Translations under genes and position numbers: made by a program
Shown: piece by piece, positions 61,990-64,000 of the stretch
Layout of the letters: each line of letters opens with the position of its first letter
How positions within the stretch are numbered: position 1 is the first letter of the stretch
NCBI GenBank assembly: GCA_021740915.1
Contig: JAIOYW010000003.1
Location: forward strand, 62,001-126,000
Length of the DNA: 64,000 bases
Reading direction: 5' to 3'
Source of the DNA: Ignavibacteriales bacterium
Lineage (GTDB): Bacteria; Bacteroidota; Ignavibacteria; Ignavibacteriales; Melioribacteraceae
Notes under the pieces: generated by a model
Seen by the model: the letters and a program-made list of their open reading frames with translations, nothing else
What the model was told of the DNA's origin: nothing
Database searches by the model: none

Positions 61990-63930
61990 ATGAAAGGAAT
62001 TTCCTTGCCTCCCTTTAGAACCAACAGAATACTTTCGAGAATCAGGAACAGACATTTTGCCCTGCTGGATCTGTTAGTCTTTATCCTCTCCGTTTTTCTG
62101 GCGATACTTATCCGCTACGATAACTTTAGATTTCTGCACGCTCACTTCAATGAGATTGTCACTGTTTTTTCTCTTTTCCTCGTTGTAAAATTTACGATCC
62201 TTATAATATTTGGCATCTATCGTAGAATGTGGGTGTTTGCGGGCGTTGATGAACTTGCTCAATTATCAATTGCCGGAGGTGTTATTTTATTTGCTGAAAT
62301 CATTCTATTAGCGGTGCTGGAAATACTTTTTGACAACAAATTTGCTGCCGTTCCAAATTCGCTTATTATTATCGATTCATTTGTTTCACTGGCTTTTATC
62401 TCAGCGAGTCGATTCAGTATCCGATTATTAAAAAGGGCGCGTGAGCGGTTTTTGCTTCAGTCAGAGGGTGTCAGCGTTGTTATTGCTGGAGCCGGTAATG
62501 CAGGCATACAGGTTGTATCCGAGATTCAGAAAAATCCTCGTTTAATGATGAATCCGGTCGGCTTTATCGATGACGATCTTTCAAAATTGAAACTTCAAAT
62601 CCGTGGACTGCAGGTATTAGGTGACCGCAGATCACTTGTGCACGTGAAAAAGAACTATGGTGTAAAAAAAGTCATTGTCGCTATGCCGACAGCCCCGGGC
62701 GATGTGATCCGCGATATTATTCAAAAATGTGATGAATTGCAGCTCGAAGTACTGACTCTGCCGGGAATCTCCGATCTGATAGGCGGGAAAGTGACTATAA
62801 ATCGTCTTCGTAGTGTTAAAATTGAGGATTTGCTGCGTCGGGATGTGGTCGAGACTGATCTTGAGAGGATCAGACAGATGCTTAACGGCAAGGTTGTCCT
62901 GATTACGGGCGCCGGGGGATCAATCGGCGCTGAACTCTGCAGGCAGGTGCTTACAGGTGTTCCGTCAAAAATTATTTTATTCGGGCATGGTGAGAATTCA
63001 GTTTTCGAAATTGAACAGGAATTGTTGTTAAGGATTAGCCGCCAGCAGACATATCAGAATCCCAAAACCGAAATAGTAAGTAAAATTGCTGATATTAAGA
63101 ATATTGCAACTCTTGAACTGATATTTAAAACATTCCGTCCTGCTTATGTATTTCATGCAGCCGCCCACAAACATGTGCCGCTCATGGAATCAAATCATCT
63201 TGAGGCAATCTGGAATAATGTCATCGGGACAAAAAATCTTATCGAAGCCTCCATTAAATATGATGCCGAAAAGTTTATTCTTATTTCGACAGACAAAGCT
63301 GTTAACCCGACGAGTATTATGGGAGGAAGCAAGAGGATTGCCGAGATGCTTACTCTTGCTGCAGCGCGGAAATACAAAAGGAAATTTGCTCTGGTGCGTT
63401 TCGGGAATGTGCTTGGCAGCCGGGGGAGTGTAATAAGAACATTTAGCACACAGTTGGAAAACGGGGGCCCTATTACAATTACGCATCCCGAAATAAAACG
63501 ATATTTTATGACAATCCCGGAAGCTGTAAAATTAGTGCTCGAATCGTTCTTTCTTTGCAATGGGGGTGAAGCATTTGTACTTGATATGGGAGAACCAGTA
63601 AAAATAGTTGACCTTGCGAAAGATATGATCAGGCTGGCTGGTTTACAGGAAGATAGTGATATCCGGATTCAGTTCACGGGTCTCCGTCCTGGTGAAAAAT
63701 TGTTTGAAGAACTTTTTAACGATGGCGAGAATTATTCAAAAACTTCACACCAGAAGATTCTTATTGCACAAAATGCCAGTGAGTTCGTTCATGAACAACT
63801 TATTAGCTGGGTGCAGAGGTTTGAAAATTATTCTCCCAACTGGACACATGCCGAATTGGTAAATGCGATAAGAGAAATAATTCCGGAATTTGCGAATGAA
63901 ACGCATTTAAGGGAAAATAACCCTAAGTAA
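61990..63930 (+). CDS. PglF-like UDP-HexNAc 4,6-dehydratase with membrane domain
   Basis: A 646-residue protein. Residues 1-130 carry four membrane helices, residues 150-280 a first Rossmann-like domain (VVIAGAGNAGIQVVSEIQ), and the rest the catalytic extended SDR: GAGGSIGAELCRQV near residue 309, AAAHKHVPLMESN near residue 394, STDKAVNPTSIMGGSKRIAEM near residue 437, in which Met replaces the usual active-site Tyr (MxxxK) as in WbpM/PglF. The reaction is UDP-GlcNAc to UDP-4-keto-6-deoxy-HexNAc at the inner membrane. It feeds PglE just upstream and starts the amino-sugar route. Confidence 0.93.
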   Translation: MKGISLPPFRTNRILSRIRNRHFALLDLLVFILSVFLAILIRYDNFRFLHAHFNEIVTVFSLFLVVKFTILIIFGIYRRMWVFAGVDELAQLSIAGGVILFAEIILLAVLEILFDNKFAAVPNSLIIIDSFVSLAFISASRFSIRLLKRARERFLLQSEGVSVVIAGAGNAGIQVVSEIQKNPRLMMNPVGFIDDDLSKLKLQIRGLQVLGDRRSLVHVKKNYGVKKVIVAMPTAPGDVIRDIIQKCDELQLEVLTLPGISDLIGGKVTINRLRSVKIEDLLRRDVVETDLERIRQMLNGKVVLITGAGGSIGAELCRQVLTGVPSKIILFGHGENSVFEIEQELLLRISRQQTYQNPKTEIVSKIADIKNIATLELIFKTFRPAYVFHAAAHKHVPLMESNHLEAIWNNVIGTKNLIEASIKYDAEKFILISTDKAVNPTSIMGGSKRIAEMLTLAAARKYKRKFALVRFGNVLGSRGSVIRTFSTQLENGGPITITHPEIKRYFMTIPEAVKLVLESFFLCNGGEAFVLDMGEPVKIVDLAKDMIRLAGLQEDSDIRIQFTGLRPGEKLFEELFNDGENYSKTSHQKILIAQNASEFVHEQLISWVQRFENYSPNWTHAELVNAIREIIPEFANETHLRENNPK

Positions 63931-64000
63931 GTTTAGAATTGCAAAACCATGGAATATTCTTTCTTTATTGTTTTAACGGGTTCTGCTAATTATCATACCC

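Overview
The window is a 64 kb surface-polysaccharide (O-antigen, capsule or exopolysaccharide) biosynthesis region. Every confident gene is on the + strand. The DNA is AT-rich, uses many TTG starts with short overlaps between genes, and has at least two stretches resembling the TTTG / TAnnTTTG promoters of the Bacteroidota. A Wzi-like outer-membrane barrel and a lipoprotein with propeller-like repeats also fit the FCB group, perhaps Ignavibacteriota or a Bacteroidota relative. That placement is inference; no rRNA or marker gene is present.

Layout. (1) 1-14642: two tightly overlapping gene runs. The first has a truncated capsule-type glycosyltransferase, a Wzy/WaaL-like polymerase, a methyltransferase, two GT4 enzymes, two ATP-grasp enzymes and an asparagine-synthase-like protein lacking the N-terminal glutaminase Cys. 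The second has a GT4, DUF354, PIG-L deacetylase, GNAT, WbqC, FemAB-like and CE4-like proteins. (2) 14994-15648: a hicBA toxin-antitoxin pair bracketed by a direct repeat of the end of the CE4-like gene. (3) 16595-22115: cysQ-cysC-cysD-cysN plus an SLC13 anion carrier, a complete PAPS-making unit. (4) 22171-34139: a VioA-like aminotransferase, three tandem circularly permuted ATP-grasp paralogues, an acyl carrier protein, an SDR reductase, a FabH-like synthase, a PglD/NeuD-like acyltransferase, a sulfotransferase, a GT2 and a PglK-like ABC flippase. (5) 34860-52701: glycosyltransferases, a second polymerase, acetyltransferase, twin CE4-like proteins, a second sulfotransferase, GDP-mannose 3,5-epimerase, cupin, two more ATP-grasp proteins, a PglC-like initiating transferase, UDP-glucuronate 4-epimerase and a GT-C membrane protein. 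(6) 52702-57450: an accessory island with an IS remnant, several inverted repeats and a compact His-Xaa-Ser (HXS) RiPP operon hxsA-hxsD-hxsC-hxsB. (7) 57451-63930: a propeller-like lipoprotein, the Wzi-like barrel, and PglE- and PglF-like enzymes.

How it fits together (inference). PglF and PglE make a UDP-4-amino-4,6-dideoxy-HexNAc, PglC loads it on undecaprenyl phosphate, many GT4/GT2 enzymes extend it, the ABC protein flips it and the Wzy-like proteins polymerise it. Sulfotransferases fed by PAPS from the cys operon add sulfate. The VioA/ACP/FabH/SDR/acyltransferase set looks built to make an N-acylated amino sugar, with the three ATP-grasp ligases adding an unknown amide step.

The most unusual content is (a) the minimal HXS operon with a 66-residue precursor and a hairpin attenuator between precursor and maturases, and (b) the triple ATP-grasp/ACP/KAS III block, part of a set of seven ATP-grasp-fold genes in this one locus.
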